This document shows, in pieces, positions 9,230 through 17,824 of a stretch of 64,000 bases of DNA. The stretch comes from Streptomyces dengpaensis. Its GTDB lineage: Bacteria > Actinomycetota > Actinomycetes > Streptomycetales > Streptomycetaceae. Where the stretch lies: positions 1,302,001 through 1,366,000 of the forward strand of contig NZ_CP026652.1 of NCBI RefSeq assembly GCF_002946835.1, in the 5' to 3' direction. Made by a program: the position numbers and the translations under genes. The notes below the pieces were generated by a model. The model worked only from the letters and a program-made list of their open reading frames with translations. It was not told where the DNA came from and did no database searches. Each line of letters opens with the position of its first letter. The first letter of the stretch is position 1.

Positions 9230-9952
9230 TTACTGGGCGAGGTAGCCGCCGTCGATGACGAGCTCGGAACCGGTCACGAAGCTGGCCTCGTCGGAGGCGA
9301 GGAAGACGACTCCGGCGGCGATCTCCTCGGGCCGTCCGGCGCGGCCCATCGGGGTCTGGGAGATGACGTACTCGTTCACCTCAGGGGCCTGAGCCTCGGT
9401 CAGGGGGGTCCAGATGAAACCGGGGTGGACCGAGTTCACGCGGACGCGTTCCTTGGCGTAGCTGACGGCGGCGCTCTTGGACATGTTGCGCACCGCGCCC
9501 TTGGTCGCGTGGTAGGCGTGCGCACCGGCGACAGCGGCGCTGCCCCAGATCGAGGAGACGTTGATGATGCTGCCGCCGCCCTGGGTGATCATCTGCGGGA
9601 TCACCTCACGCATCCCGAGCCAGGTGCCGGTCTGGTTGACCGCGACGACCCGGTTCCACTCCTCACTGGTGAGTTCGTGGACGGTCTCATAGGCGATGAT
9701 GCCGGCGTTGTTGACGAGGAAGTCGACGCGCCCGTGGTGGTCGATGACCTCGGCGATCACACGCTGCCAGTCGGCTTCGCTGGACACGTCGAGGGACGCG
9801 TAGGTGACGCCGGCGCCGAATGAGTCGTCGGCGGCAGCGCGGCTGGTCGCGATGACGGCCGCGCCCTCGGCCGCCATGGCGTCGACGATCGCGTGGCCGA
9901 TGCCGCGCGAGGCGCCGGTGACGATGCCGACCTTACCGTCGAGTCGATTCAT
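9230..9952 (-). CDS. short-chain dehydrogenase/reductase (SDR)
   Basis: A 240-residue classical SDR. It has the NAD(P) glycine motif TGASRGIG near the N-terminus, NNAG near 85, the catalytic Ser (NVSSIWGSA) and the Tyr-x-x-x-Lys pair (YHATK), and ends IDGGYLAQ. ATG 9952 has GAGGAG 6 bases upstream; a 45-residue upstream extension in frame lacks family features and is rejected. Lying between the binding-protein gene and the transporter fusion, it probably oxidises the imported alcohol to a ketone or acts on a pathway intermediate. Confidence 0.9.
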   Translation of the reverse strand: MNRLDGKVGIVTGASRGIGHAIVDAMAAEGAAVIATSRAAADDSFGAGVTYASLDVSSEADWQRVIAEVIDHHGRVDFLVNNAGIIAYETVHELTSEEWNRVVAVNQTGTWLGMREVIPQMITQGGGSIINVSSIWGSAAVAGAHAYHATKGAVRNMSKSAAVSYAKERVRVNSVHPGFIWTPLTEAQAPEVNEYVISQTPMGRAGRPEEIAAGVVFLASDEASFVTGSELVIDGGYLAQ

Positions 9953-10135
9953 GGGTGCTCCTCGGATATCCGTACGTGGCTGCGTGGTTGGGTTTCTGCG
10001 GGAAAGGGGGTTCGTGCGGGAAATCGCTGTCGAAAGCGCTGAGGTCGGCCGCCCGGGCCGTGAAGGAATTCGTGAAGGCCCGGGCATCTGCTGGGAATTG
10101 CGATGACCTCAATGCCGACTGGGCTGCTACAGGGC

Positions 10136-11311
10136 CTACTTGTAGAGAGCCTTGATCTGCTCGGTGGTCAGACCGGAAGAGAGAATCGCGTCAGCGGGCA
10201 GCGACTTGTCGTACTTCGGCATCATCTTCGGGTTGGTCGAGTCCTCGATGATCTCCAGGTTGTACGTCGAGGGCTCGGTGTCGGTGATGCCGTTGTAAGC
10301 GGCGAGCCCCTTGTTCAGAGCAGCCTCGACAACCCAGTTACGGGACGACTCGGTCGCGATCTGAAAGCTCGGGTACTGCTTGTGGTACTGGTACCAGAGG
10401 GACGCGAACTCGTTGGAGTCATTGGCCGACCAGACCGGCAGCGGCTTGTTCGCGGCGATGAACGCGCGGATACCGCCGACCGAACCGCCGCCGAAGTCGG
10501 AGACGATGCCGTCGATCTTCCCGTACTTCGTGATGAGACCGGCCACGACCTGTTGCGTCTTACTGACGTCCCAGTCGGTGGCGACGTAGCCGTCCGCGTT
10601 GAGCAGGTGCACGTCGGGATTGGCCGCGACGGCCTTCTTGACGCCCTCGTAGACGGTCTGGGAGTAGGCGCTGCCGGCGACACCGCCGAGCATGATCAGG
10701 TTGCCCTTGCCGTGCATCGCCTTGACGGTCCAGTCGGCGAGGTTCTTGCCGTACTCCTCGACGTTCTCGGAGACGAAGTCGACGTAGTCCTTGCCCGGAG
10801 TGCCGCCGATGCCGGAGACGATCGGCACGACCGCGACGCCGGCCGCGGTCGCCTTCTGGACGGCCGGCAGGAGGGCCTGTCCGGCGTCGCCGAAGGTGAC
10901 GATCACCTTGACGCCCTGGGCGACCATCGAGTTGATGTCCGAGATCGCCTTCTGGGTGTTGTTCTGGGCGTCGGTCACCACGACCTGGGTGATGTTCTTG
11001 CACTTGGCCGCCTGGGCCTTGAAGAGCGCGATCGTGGCCTTGCGCCAGGTGTTGTTGTTGTTGCCGTCGGCGTAGCCGACCTTGATCGGCTTGGTGCCGC
11101 AGAACTTGCTGATGTCCGGGATGTCGGCCTGCACGCCGACACCGCCCACCTTCACGGTCGGCCACGGGCCGCCGGAGGCGCCGGAATCACCGGAGCCACC
11201 GGAACCGGTCGATCCGACGGAGCTGGTGGACAGACCCCCGCAGGCGCTGAGTGCCATGGCCATGGCGGCGGCGACGTTGGTCGCTGCGACGGCCCGCTTC
11301 TTGATGAACAT
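10136..11311 (-). CDS. substrate-binding lipoprotein of CUT2-type ABC transporter
   Basis: 391 residues. An N-terminal Sec signal peptide ends in a lipobox (MALSACGG), then a Gly/Ser linker and a type-1 periplasmic-binding fold (Peripla_BP_4; repeated Rossmann-like stretches such as GVKVIVTFGDAG and GKIDGIVSDFGGGS). The ATG at 11311 has GAGGAG ahead of it and gives the correct signal-peptide length. It is first in the operon, so it is the most highly expressed member of the importer. Asn-rich NNNNTW near residue 75 could line the ligand site. Ligand unknown; ring or secondary alcohols are inferred from the locus. Confidence 0.9.
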   Translation of the reverse strand: MFIKKRAVAATNVAAAMAMALSACGGLSTSSVGSTGSGGSGDSGASGGPWPTVKVGGVGVQADIPDISKFCGTKPIKVGYADGNNNNTWRKATIALFKAQAAKCKNITQVVVTDAQNNTQKAISDINSMVAQGVKVIVTFGDAGQALLPAVQKATAAGVAVVPIVSGIGGTPGKDYVDFVSENVEEYGKNLADWTVKAMHGKGNLIMLGGVAGSAYSQTVYEGVKKAVAANPDVHLLNADGYVATDWDVSKTQQVVAGLITKYGKIDGIVSDFGGGSVGGIRAFIAANKPLPVWSANDSNEFASLWYQYHKQYPSFQIATESSRNWVVEAALNKGLAAYNGITDTEPSTYNLEIIEDSTNPKMMPKYDKSLPADAILSSGLTTEQIKALYK

Positions 11312-11665
11312 GGAATGTCTCCTCGTCGAGAGCGATGAAGGACCTCGGTGGCCCGAGAGCACCAGGTGTGCGCAGGCGCCGGGCCGCGGGAGCCGAGCGC
11401 CCGGCCCGACTCCGAGGGCGGGGTCGCCGGCGTGATCGGAGTGATGTGATCGCCTGGGTGAGGGAAACGGGCTCGGTGAGGGCCCCGGCAGAAGGCTGTC
11501 GCGAGCAGGACCGTATGACGCGAGTCACTGTGAGACCGCAGTGCCTCATTTTGTGACAGCGTTCACCTTCGACGCCTGGGCGTGGTGATCCTCGACTGGC
11601 CGGGCCGACCGTCTGTCGGCCCGAGGAACAGCCAGTACCAGCAACGATGACGTTGAGGAGCACCC
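11312..11665. promoter_or_regulatory. 354-bp divergent control region of transporter and monooxygenase operons
   Basis: No gene is seen here. It separates the leftward transporter operon from the rightward esterase-BVMO-SDR operon and must hold both promoters. Within it CACTG-N8-CAGTG (11526-11543) is a small inverted repeat, and an AT-richer segment (about 11545-11570) follows. Joint control by the AcoR-like activator is plausible. Confidence 0.5.
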
Positions 11666-12565
11666 ATGCCGCTTCCTGGTCCTTCAGACCCGCTTGGGGA
11701 GATCTACGCCGAGTGGAGCGCGGAGTTCGAGGCCAACCCGGAGATGTCGCTCCAGCTGATGCGCTGGGTCTTCGAGGACTGGCAGCGCGCGACCGCGGAG
11801 CCTGAAGGGGTCACCTACGCCACGACCACCATCGGCGGCGTGCCAGGCGTGCTCGTGACCCCCCTCGACGCGGATCCCTCCCAGGTGATGGTGGTCATGC
11901 ACGGCGGAGGGTTCGCGCTCGGCTCCTCCGCCAGCCACCGCAAGCTCGCCGGCCACCTGGCCAAGGCCTGCGGAACGCATGCGTTCGTCCTGGACTTCCG
12001 GCTCGCGCCGGAGTTCCCGTTCCCGGCGCAGATCCAGGACGGCCTCGCCGTCCACCAGGCCCTCCTGGATCAGGGCATCAAGGCCGACGACGTCTCCTTT
12101 GTCGGCGACAGCGCCGGTGGCAACCTGGCGATCGCGATGACGCTCACGCTGCGCCGCGACGGCCGCCCGCTGCCCGGACGAGTCCTGACGATGTCGCCGT
12201 GGCTGAACATGGAGAACAGCGGTGCCACGATCGAGACCAACAACGACACCGACTTCCTGATCACGCGCGAGGGCCTCGCCGGGAACATCGCCCGGTATCT
12301 CTCCGGCGGCGCGGACCCGACGGACCCCTACGTCAACCCGCTCTACGCCACCTATGAGGGCTTCCCGCGGCTCTACGTCTGCGCGGCCGACACCGAGTCC
12401 CTCTTCGAGGACTCCGAGCGCCTGGTCGACCTGGCCGAGCGCGCCGGCGTAGACGTGACGTTCTCCATCGGCAAGGGCATGCAGCACGTCTTCCCGTTCC
12501 AGGCCGGGCGCCTTACGCGCGCCGACGAGGAGATCGCCGCCATGGCCGCCTGGTACCGGTCCTGA
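11666..12565 (+). CDS. alpha/beta hydrolase, HSL-family esterase/lactonase
   Basis: 299 residues. The oxyanion motif HGGGFALGSS (about residues 77-86) and the nucleophile elbow GDSAGGN (about 146-152) define the hormone-sensitive-lipase family; the later Asp (about 244) and a His near 273 (MQHVFPF) complete the triad. GAGGAG precedes the ATG by 6 bases. Directly upstream of a Baeyer-Villiger monooxygenase it most likely hydrolyses the ester or lactone that enzyme makes, the role of ChnC-type or AcmB-type hydrolases in known pathways. Confidence 0.9.
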   Translation: MPLPGPSDPLGEIYAEWSAEFEANPEMSLQLMRWVFEDWQRATAEPEGVTYATTTIGGVPGVLVTPLDADPSQVMVVMHGGGFALGSSASHRKLAGHLAKACGTHAFVLDFRLAPEFPFPAQIQDGLAVHQALLDQGIKADDVSFVGDSAGGNLAIAMTLTLRRDGRPLPGRVLTMSPWLNMENSGATIETNNDTDFLITREGLAGNIARYLSGGADPTDPYVNPLYATYEGFPRLYVCAADTESLFEDSERLVDLAERAGVDVTFSIGKGMQHVFPFQAGRLTRADEEIAAMAAWYRS

Positions 12566-12683
12566 CCAGCACCGTACCGGCGCCCTGGCCAGAGCTCTGA
12601 CCGCGTCTTACCCCGTTTTTCCTTTTGCGCGCTCCTCCCTGAGTGCCCATCTGTCATCACTCGGTGAAAGGACCGACACTTAC

Positions 12684-14309
12684 ATGACCAGCAAGCCCGA
12701 CTACGACGCCATCGTCATCGGCGCCGGCTTCTCCGGCCTGGCGATGCTCCACCACCTGCGCGAGATCGGTCTGTCGACCCTCGTGGTCGACGGCGAGGAC
12801 GGCGTCGGCGGCACCTGGTGGGTCAACCGCTACCCCGGCGTCCGCACCGACAGCGAGTACAGCTACTACTCGTTCTCCTTCTCCAAGGAGGTCCGCGACG
12901 AGTGGACCTGGACCGAGCGGTACCCGGCCGGCGCGGAGGTCCTGACGTATCTCAACTTCGTCGCCGACCGGCTCGACCTGCGCAAGGACATCCGACTGTC
13001 CACCCGCGTGGAGAAAGCCGTCTACGACGAGGACGCGAACACCTGGACCGTCCACCTCGGCGACGGCACCACCCTGACCACGACCTACCTCGTCTCCGGC
13101 ATGGGCGTCCTCTCGCAGGCGATCTTCCCGGCCATCAACGGCATCGCCACCTTCCAAGGCGAGAAGTACCACTCCGCGATGTGGCCACGCGATGGCGCGG
13201 ACCTGACCGGCAAGCGGGTCGGCCTCATCGGGCTGGGTGCCTCCGGCATCCAGATGGTCCCCGAGATCGCCAAGGTCGCCGGCGACTTCCACGTCTTTCA
13301 GCGCACACCGAACTTCATCGTCGAGAGCACGAACGACCCGGTCACCGAGCAGGACATGGCCTACCTGCGTGACCACTACGACGAGATCTACGAGAAGGCG
13401 GCCAACCACCCCTTCGGCGTCGCGATGGAGCCGGCCGAGCACAGCGCCCTCGACGTCTCCGCCGAGGAGCGCGAGAGGATCTTCGAGAGCAAGTGGAACG
13501 AGGGCGGATTCCACTTCGCCAACGAGTGCTTCACCGACCTGGCCACCAACCACGAGGCCAGCGAGCTCGCCTCGGAGTTCATCCGCAAGAAGATCCGCGA
13601 GATCGTCGAGGTTAAGGACGTCGCCGACCTTCTGTCGCCGACCACCTACTCCTTCAACGGCAAGCGTGTCCCGACCGGGCACAATTACTACGCGGCGTTC
13701 AACCAGCCGAACGTGCACCTCGTCGACGTCGCCTCGCAGCCGATCAGCCGGATCTCCGAGCGTGGCGTGGTGGTCGGCGACACCGAGTACGAGCTCGACG
13801 TGCTGATCTTCGCCACCGGCTTCGACGCCATGACCGGCACCCTGACCAACATCGACATCGTGGGTCGCGGTGGCCGCACGCTGCGCGAGAAGTGGCTCGC
13901 CGACGGCCTGAAGTCCAACCTCGGCATCAACGCCAACGGGTTTCCGAACTTCTTCATGTCGCTGGGCCCGCAGACGCCGTACTCGAACCTGCCGGTCCCG
14001 ATCCAGCTCGGTGCCCAGTGGCTCCAGAGGGCCATCGCGTGGGCGCGTGAGAACGGCGTTCCGTTCCTCGAGGCCACCCCCGAGTCGGAGGCCTGGTGGA
14101 TGGAGGAGACCGAGCGGGCCGGCAAGGCCACCGTCATGTACTCCGAGGGCAAGAAGGCCAAGGCGTGGTTCCTGGGCGACAACCTCCCCGGCAAGCCTGA
14201 GGAGTTCCAGGTCTACATGGGCGGCGGGCAGGTGTACCAGCAGTTCTGCCGTGAGGCTGAGGAGGACGGCTACCGCTCCTTCCTGGCCGACCCGTCGGTC
14301 AAGGCCTGA
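12684..14309 (+). CDS. Baeyer-Villiger flavin monooxygenase (type I)
   Basis: 541 residues, the usual length for cyclohexanone/acetone monooxygenases. An FAD-binding GxGxxG (VIGAGFSGLAML) lies at the N-terminus, then GGTWW..RYPGVRTDSEY, the BVMO fingerprint FxGxxxHxxxWP (FQGEKYHSAMWPRD, about 157-170), and a second Rossmann motif for NADPH (GLIGLGASGIQ). The enzyme inserts oxygen next to a ketone, giving an ester or lactone with NADPH and O2. It lies between the esterase and an SDR alcohol dehydrogenase, matching alcohol to ketone to lactone to hydroxy acid. Whether the ketone is cyclic or linear cannot be read from the sequence. Confidence 0.95.
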   Translation: MTSKPDYDAIVIGAGFSGLAMLHHLREIGLSTLVVDGEDGVGGTWWVNRYPGVRTDSEYSYYSFSFSKEVRDEWTWTERYPAGAEVLTYLNFVADRLDLRKDIRLSTRVEKAVYDEDANTWTVHLGDGTTLTTTYLVSGMGVLSQAIFPAINGIATFQGEKYHSAMWPRDGADLTGKRVGLIGLGASGIQMVPEIAKVAGDFHVFQRTPNFIVESTNDPVTEQDMAYLRDHYDEIYEKAANHPFGVAMEPAEHSALDVSAEERERIFESKWNEGGFHFANECFTDLATNHEASELASEFIRKKIREIVEVKDVADLLSPTTYSFNGKRVPTGHNYYAAFNQPNVHLVDVASQPISRISERGVVVGDTEYELDVLIFATGFDAMTGTLTNIDIVGRGGRTLREKWLADGLKSNLGINANGFPNFFMSLGPQTPYSNLPVPIQLGAQWLQRAIAWARENGVPFLEATPESEAWWMEETERAGKATVMYSEGKKAKAWFLGDNLPGKPEEFQVYMGGGQVYQQFCREAEEDGYRSFLADPSVKA

Positions 14310-14335
14310 GAACTCGACAGGGAAGGGGAATCGGT

Positions 14336-15106
14336 ATGGGACGTCTGGACGACAAGGTCGCCCTGATCACCGGGGCCGCGATGGGCATGGGCCGGGCGAC
14401 CGCGGAGCTGTTCGCGGCCGAGGGCGCCAAGGTCGCGGTCACCGACCTGGACGAGGGCAAGGGCAAGGAGGTCGTGGAGGGGATCCGCGCGGCAGGCGGG
14501 ACTGCGGAGTTCTGGAGCCTGAACGTCGCCCGGGAGGCCGAGGCGAAATCGGTGATCGACGCGGCGGCAGCGGAGTTCGGCGGTCTCGACATCCTCGTCA
14601 ACTGTGCCGGCATCATCGGCGTCGACAAGCCGACCCACGAGCTCACCGAGGCTGAGTGGGACGCCCTGTTCGCCGTCGATGTGAAGGGCGTCTTCTTCTG
14701 CACCAAGCATGCCGTCCCGCACATGATCGAGCGGGGCAAGGGCAGCATCGTCAACTACTCGTCCATCTACGGGATGATCGGGAACGACGAGTTCACGGCG
14801 TACCACGTGGCCAAGGGCGCGGTCTCGATGCAGACCAAGCAGGACGCGGCCAGCTACGGCAAGTACGACATCCGCGTGAACTCGGTCCACCCGAGCACGG
14901 TTCTGACCCCGCTGGTCGAGGGCATCGCGGCTGAGTTCCCCGGTGGGCTGCCGGCGTACGAGGAGTACATGACGAGCAATCAGTCGCTACGTCGCCTGGG
15001 TCGTCCGATCGATGTCGCCTACGGGGTCCTCTACCTGGCCTCGGACGAAGCGAGCTGGGTGACGGGCGTGAACCTGCCGATCGACGGCGGCTATACGGCA
15101 CGCTGA
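14336..15106 (+). CDS. SDR alcohol dehydrogenase, cyclopentanol/cyclohexanol dehydrogenase-like
   Basis: A 256-residue classical SDR with TGAAMGMGRA (NAD motif), NCAGIIG, catalytic Ser (NYSSIYGM) and YHVAK (Tyr/Lys). It resembles bacterial cyclic-alcohol dehydrogenases in its N-terminal GAAMGMG motif. AAGGGG lies 8 bases before the ATG, 26 bp after the monooxygenase stop, so it belongs to the same operon. Probable role: oxidise the secondary alcohol to the ketone the monooxygenase uses. A perfect bidirectional terminator follows. Confidence 0.92.
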   Translation: MGRLDDKVALITGAAMGMGRATAELFAAEGAKVAVTDLDEGKGKEVVEGIRAAGGTAEFWSLNVAREAEAKSVIDAAAAEFGGLDILVNCAGIIGVDKPTHELTEAEWDALFAVDVKGVFFCTKHAVPHMIERGKGSIVNYSSIYGMIGNDEFTAYHVAKGAVSMQTKQDAASYGKYDIRVNSVHPSTVLTPLVEGIAAEFPGGLPAYEEYMTSNQSLRRLGRPIDVAYGVLYLASDEASWVTGVNLPIDGGYTAR

Positions 15107-15118
15107 TCGGCCTATTGA

Positions 15119-15157
15119 CGTCGGCCCTTCTCCGAAGCGATGGGAGAAGGGCCGACG
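15119..15157. terminator. bidirectional hairpin terminator
   Basis: A perfect 15-bp stem (CGTCGGCCCTTCTCC with its complement) and a 9-base loop, midway between the convergent SDR and CoA-transferase genes. Confidence 0.8.
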
Positions 15158-15176
15158 CCGTAGGTGCCTCAGGAGG

Positions 15177-15869
15177 TCAGAGCAGTTCGACGTCGAGGCG
15201 GGAGCGCAGTTCGTCGAGGGTGGTGCCGTACGTCTCCAGCACGTGGACGCCGTCGGGCCGCAGGTCGAAAGTGGCGACCTCGGTGTAGATGCGGCTGACG
15301 CAGCCGACGCCGGTGAGCGGGTAGGTGCACTGCCGGACCAGTTTGGGAGCGCCGGACTTGGTGAAGAGTGTCATCATCACGTAGACGTCCCTCGCTCCGA
15401 TGGCGAGGTCCATCGCGCCGCCGACAGCAGGGATGTCGCCGGGCTTGCCCGTGTGCCAGTTGGCCAGGTCACCGCGTTCGGAGACCTGGTAGGCGCCGAG
15501 CACGCAGACGTCGAGGTGGCCGCCGCGCATCATGGCGAAGGAGTCGGCGTGGTGGAAGTACGCCGCCCCCGGGAGCTCGGTGACCGGAACCTTGCCCGCG
15601 TTGGTCAGGTCGGGGTCGATCTGGTCGCCCTCGGCCTTCGGCCCCATGCCAAGCATGCCGTTCTCGGTGTGGAGGACGACGCCGAGTTCCTCGGGTAGAT
15701 GGTCGGCGATCTTGGTGGGCTGGCCGATGCCGAGGTTGACGAACGCGCCGGCCGGGATGTCCCGTGCGATCACCGCGGCCACCTCGTCCATGCTGAGCGG
15801 ACGGTCGACGGCGATCGGCGCCCCACTCGCGGACGCCGGGCGGGTCGAGGCGGTGGAGTCGGTGGTCAT
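15177..15869 (-). CDS. pcaJ: 3-oxoacid (3-oxoadipate) CoA-transferase, beta subunit
   Basis: A 230-residue family I CoA-transferase B subunit. NLGIGQPTKIADHL near the N-terminus and TENGMLGMGP hold the catalytic glutamate (ENG) that forms the acyl-glutamyl-CoA intermediate; GGAMDLAIGA and the C-terminal half fit the family. Its ATG overlaps the alpha-subunit stop by 4 bases. With alpha it would move CoA from succinyl-CoA to 3-oxoadipate. The Pca assignment rests on the adjoining thiolase and LysR gene; acetoacetate (Scot/AtoDA) transferases share these motifs. Confidence 0.88.
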   Translation of the reverse strand: MTTDSTASTRPASASGAPIAVDRPLSMDEVAAVIARDIPAGAFVNLGIGQPTKIADHLPEELGVVLHTENGMLGMGPKAEGDQIDPDLTNAGKVPVTELPGAAYFHHADSFAMMRGGHLDVCVLGAYQVSERGDLANWHTGKPGDIPAVGGAMDLAIGARDVYVMMTLFTKSGAPKLVRQCTYPLTGVGCVSRIYTEVATFDLRPDGVHVLETYGTTLDELRSRLDVELL

Positions 15870-16561
15870 CGTGCCCCCTGGACGGTGTAGTGGCGGGACT
15901 TGACCGGGACGACGCGGTCGACGTATACGGACGGCGTGACGACCGCCTCCGGTTCGAGCTCGCCGAGCGGGACGACCTCGTCGACCTGGACGATCGTGGT
16001 GGTGGCGGCGGTCGCCATCACCGGGCCGAAGTTGCGGGCGGTCTTGCGGTAGACGAGGTTGCCCATCGGGTCGGCGCGGTGTGCGGAGATGAGGGCGTAG
16101 TCGCCCTTGATCGGATACTCCAGCAGGTAGTCGCGTCCGTCGATGGTGCGCACCTCCTTGCCCTCGGCGAGCGGGGTGCCGACCGCGGTCGGGCAGTAGA
16201 ACGCGCCGATCCCGGCGCCGGCGGCCCGCATCCGCTCGGCGAGGTTGCCCTGGGGAACCACCTCCAACTCGATCTTCCCCTCGCGGTAGAGCGCGTCGAA
16301 GACGTAGGAGTCGACCTGCCGCGGGAAGGAACACAGCACCTTGCGGACCCGGCCGGCCGCGAGCAGCGCCGCGAGTCCGACGTCGCCGTTCCCGGCGTTG
16401 TTGGAGACGATCGTGAGGTCCTTCGCGCCCTGTCGGATGAGGGCGTCGATGAGGTCGAACGGCATCCCGGCCAGGCCGAAGCCGCCGACCAGAACGGTGG
16501 AACCGTCCTCGATCCCGGCGACGGCCTCGTCGGCCGAGTCCAGCACGGCGGTGCGGCTCAC
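15866..16561 (-). CDS. pcaI: 3-oxoacid (3-oxoadipate) CoA-transferase, alpha subunit
   Basis: A 231-residue A subunit: GGFGLAGMPFDLIDALI near the N-terminus, SNNAGNGDVGLAALL, then AFYCPTAVGTPLAEGKE, as in PcaI/ScoA. The GTG start lies inside the thiolase stop (GTGA overlap) and its own stop overlaps the beta start, so all three genes are translated as one chain. It acts in the cytosol as a heteromer with the beta subunit in the last steps of aromatic or dicarboxylate degradation. Confidence 0.88.
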   Translation of the reverse strand: MSRTAVLDSADEAVAGIEDGSTVLVGGFGLAGMPFDLIDALIRQGAKDLTIVSNNAGNGDVGLAALLAAGRVRKVLCSFPRQVDSYVFDALYREGKIELEVVPQGNLAERMRAAGAGIGAFYCPTAVGTPLAEGKEVRTIDGRDYLLEYPIKGDYALISAHRADPMGNLVYRKTARNFGPVMATAATTTIVQVDEVVPLGELEPEAVVTPSVYVDRVVPVKSRHYTVQGAR

Positions 16562-17754
16562 TTCGACACCCCCAGGTTCTCCAGTACGACGGCCAGCGCC
16601 TGGCCGACGCCGATGCAGATCGCGGCGACGCCGTACCGCTCGCGGCGTTCCCTGAGGACTGCGGCAAGGGTCCCGAGGATCCGGCCGCCTGAGGCGCCCA
16701 GCGGGTGCCCAATCGCGATGGCACCGCCGCGCTGGTTGACGATGCCGGGCTCGCGCAGGCCTTCCTTGAGCCAGGCGTCGACGCAGGCCAGTGACTGGAC
16801 CGCGAACGCCTCGTTGAGCTCGACCGCACCGACCTGGTCCCAGGTGATCCCGGCGCGGGCGAGCGCTCGGCCCGCGGCCTCGACCGGGGCGTAGCCGAAT
16901 TCCCGCGGATCCAGCGCCATCGCGCCTCTGCCGACGATCCGGCCGATCGGGTCGCGGCCGATGGTCGCTGCCGCTGCCTCGCTGCCGAGGATCACCGCGG
17001 AGGCGCCGTCGTTGAGCGGGGAGGCGTTGCCCGCGGTGATGGTGCCGTTCGGCCGGAAGGACGGCTTGAGCGCGGCGAGCTTCTCGGTGTCCGAGTCCGG
17101 GCGGATGCCCTCGTCGCGGACCAGGTGGCCGACCGGGGTGACCAGCGCGTCGTAGAAGCCGTCCTCCCACGCCTGGTGCGCGAGGCGGTGAGAGCGTACG
17201 GCGAACTCGTCCTGGCGCTCGCGGGAGATGCCGAAGCGCTCCTGGAGCTGCTCGTTGCACTCCCCCAGCGAGACGGTCCATTCCTTCGGCATCCGCGGGT
17301 TGACCAGCCGCCAGCCCAGGGTCGTCGACACCGCGGTGACATCGCCCGCCGGGAAGGCCCGCGACGGCTTGGGCAGCACCCACGGCGCCCGCGTCATCGA
17401 CTCGACCCCGCCCACGAGTACGACGTCGGCGTCACCGGTCTCGATCGTGCGGGAGCCGGTCATCGCAGCGTCCAGGCTGGAGCCGCAGAGCCGGTTGATC
17501 GTCGAGCCGGGCACGCTGGTCGGCAGCCCGGCCAGCAGCGCGGCCATCCGGCCGACATTGCGGTTCTCCTCGCCGGCGCCGTTGGCGTTGCCCCAGACGA
17601 CTTCGTCGATCGCGGCGGGGTCCAGCGAAGGCGCCTGCGCGAGCACACCGCTGATCGCGGCGGCGGCCAGATCGTCGGGCCGGACGCCGGCCAGCGCGCC
17701 GTTGAACTTGCCGAACGGAGTCCGTGTAGCGGCGTACAGGTATGCACTGTTCAT
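16558..17754 (-). CDS. pcaF: acetyl-CoA acyltransferase, 3-oxoadipyl-CoA thiolase-like
   Basis: 398 residues of the thiolase family. The first catalytic cysteine lies in NRLCGSSLDA (about 89), the His in QRGGAIAIGHPLGASGGR (about 353) and the second Cys near the C-terminus (AAICIGVGQA, about 384). It would split 3-oxoadipyl-CoA into succinyl-CoA and acetyl-CoA after the CoA-transferase makes it. It is first in the operon, 70 bp from a divergent LysR regulator. No clear ribosome-binding site precedes the ATG; a leaderless or short-leader transcript is possible. Confidence 0.9.
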   Translation of the reverse strand: MNSAYLYAATRTPFGKFNGALAGVRPDDLAAAAISGVLAQAPSLDPAAIDEVVWGNANGAGEENRNVGRMAALLAGLPTSVPGSTINRLCGSSLDAAMTGSRTIETGDADVVLVGGVESMTRAPWVLPKPSRAFPAGDVTAVSTTLGWRLVNPRMPKEWTVSLGECNEQLQERFGISRERQDEFAVRSHRLAHQAWEDGFYDALVTPVGHLVRDEGIRPDSDTEKLAALKPSFRPNGTITAGNASPLNDGASAVILGSEAAAATIGRDPIGRIVGRGAMALDPREFGYAPVEAAGRALARAGITWDQVGAVELNEAFAVQSLACVDAWLKEGLREPGIVNQRGGAIAIGHPLGASGGRILGTLAAVLRERRERYGVAAICIGVGQALAVVLENLGVSK

Positions 17755-17778
17755 GACTCGACGCTAGACGGCACCGCC

Positions 17779-17809
17779 GATACTGTGAAGTATCAATATC
17801 GACGTCGAT
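17779..17809. promoter_or_regulatory. LysR-type operator palindromes between pcaF and lysR
   Basis: GATACT-GTGA-AGTATC (17779-17794) is a perfect inverted repeat of the ATAC-N6-GTAT form typical of LysR-regulated aromatic promoters, and ATCGACGTCGAT (17798-17809) is a perfect 12-bp palindrome beside it. Both lie in the 70-bp divergent spacer. Likely recognition and activation sites for the adjacent LysR protein. Confidence 0.65.
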
Positions 17810-17824
17810 TGAAACTCTGAGACT

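Noticed and set aside
16600..17400. pcaIJF as direct continuation of the BVMO route
   Set aside because: A link through adipate and 3-oxoadipyl-CoA is conceivable, but acyl-CoA ligase, dehydrogenase and hydratase genes are absent and the operon has its own LysR regulator, so the two are listed separately.
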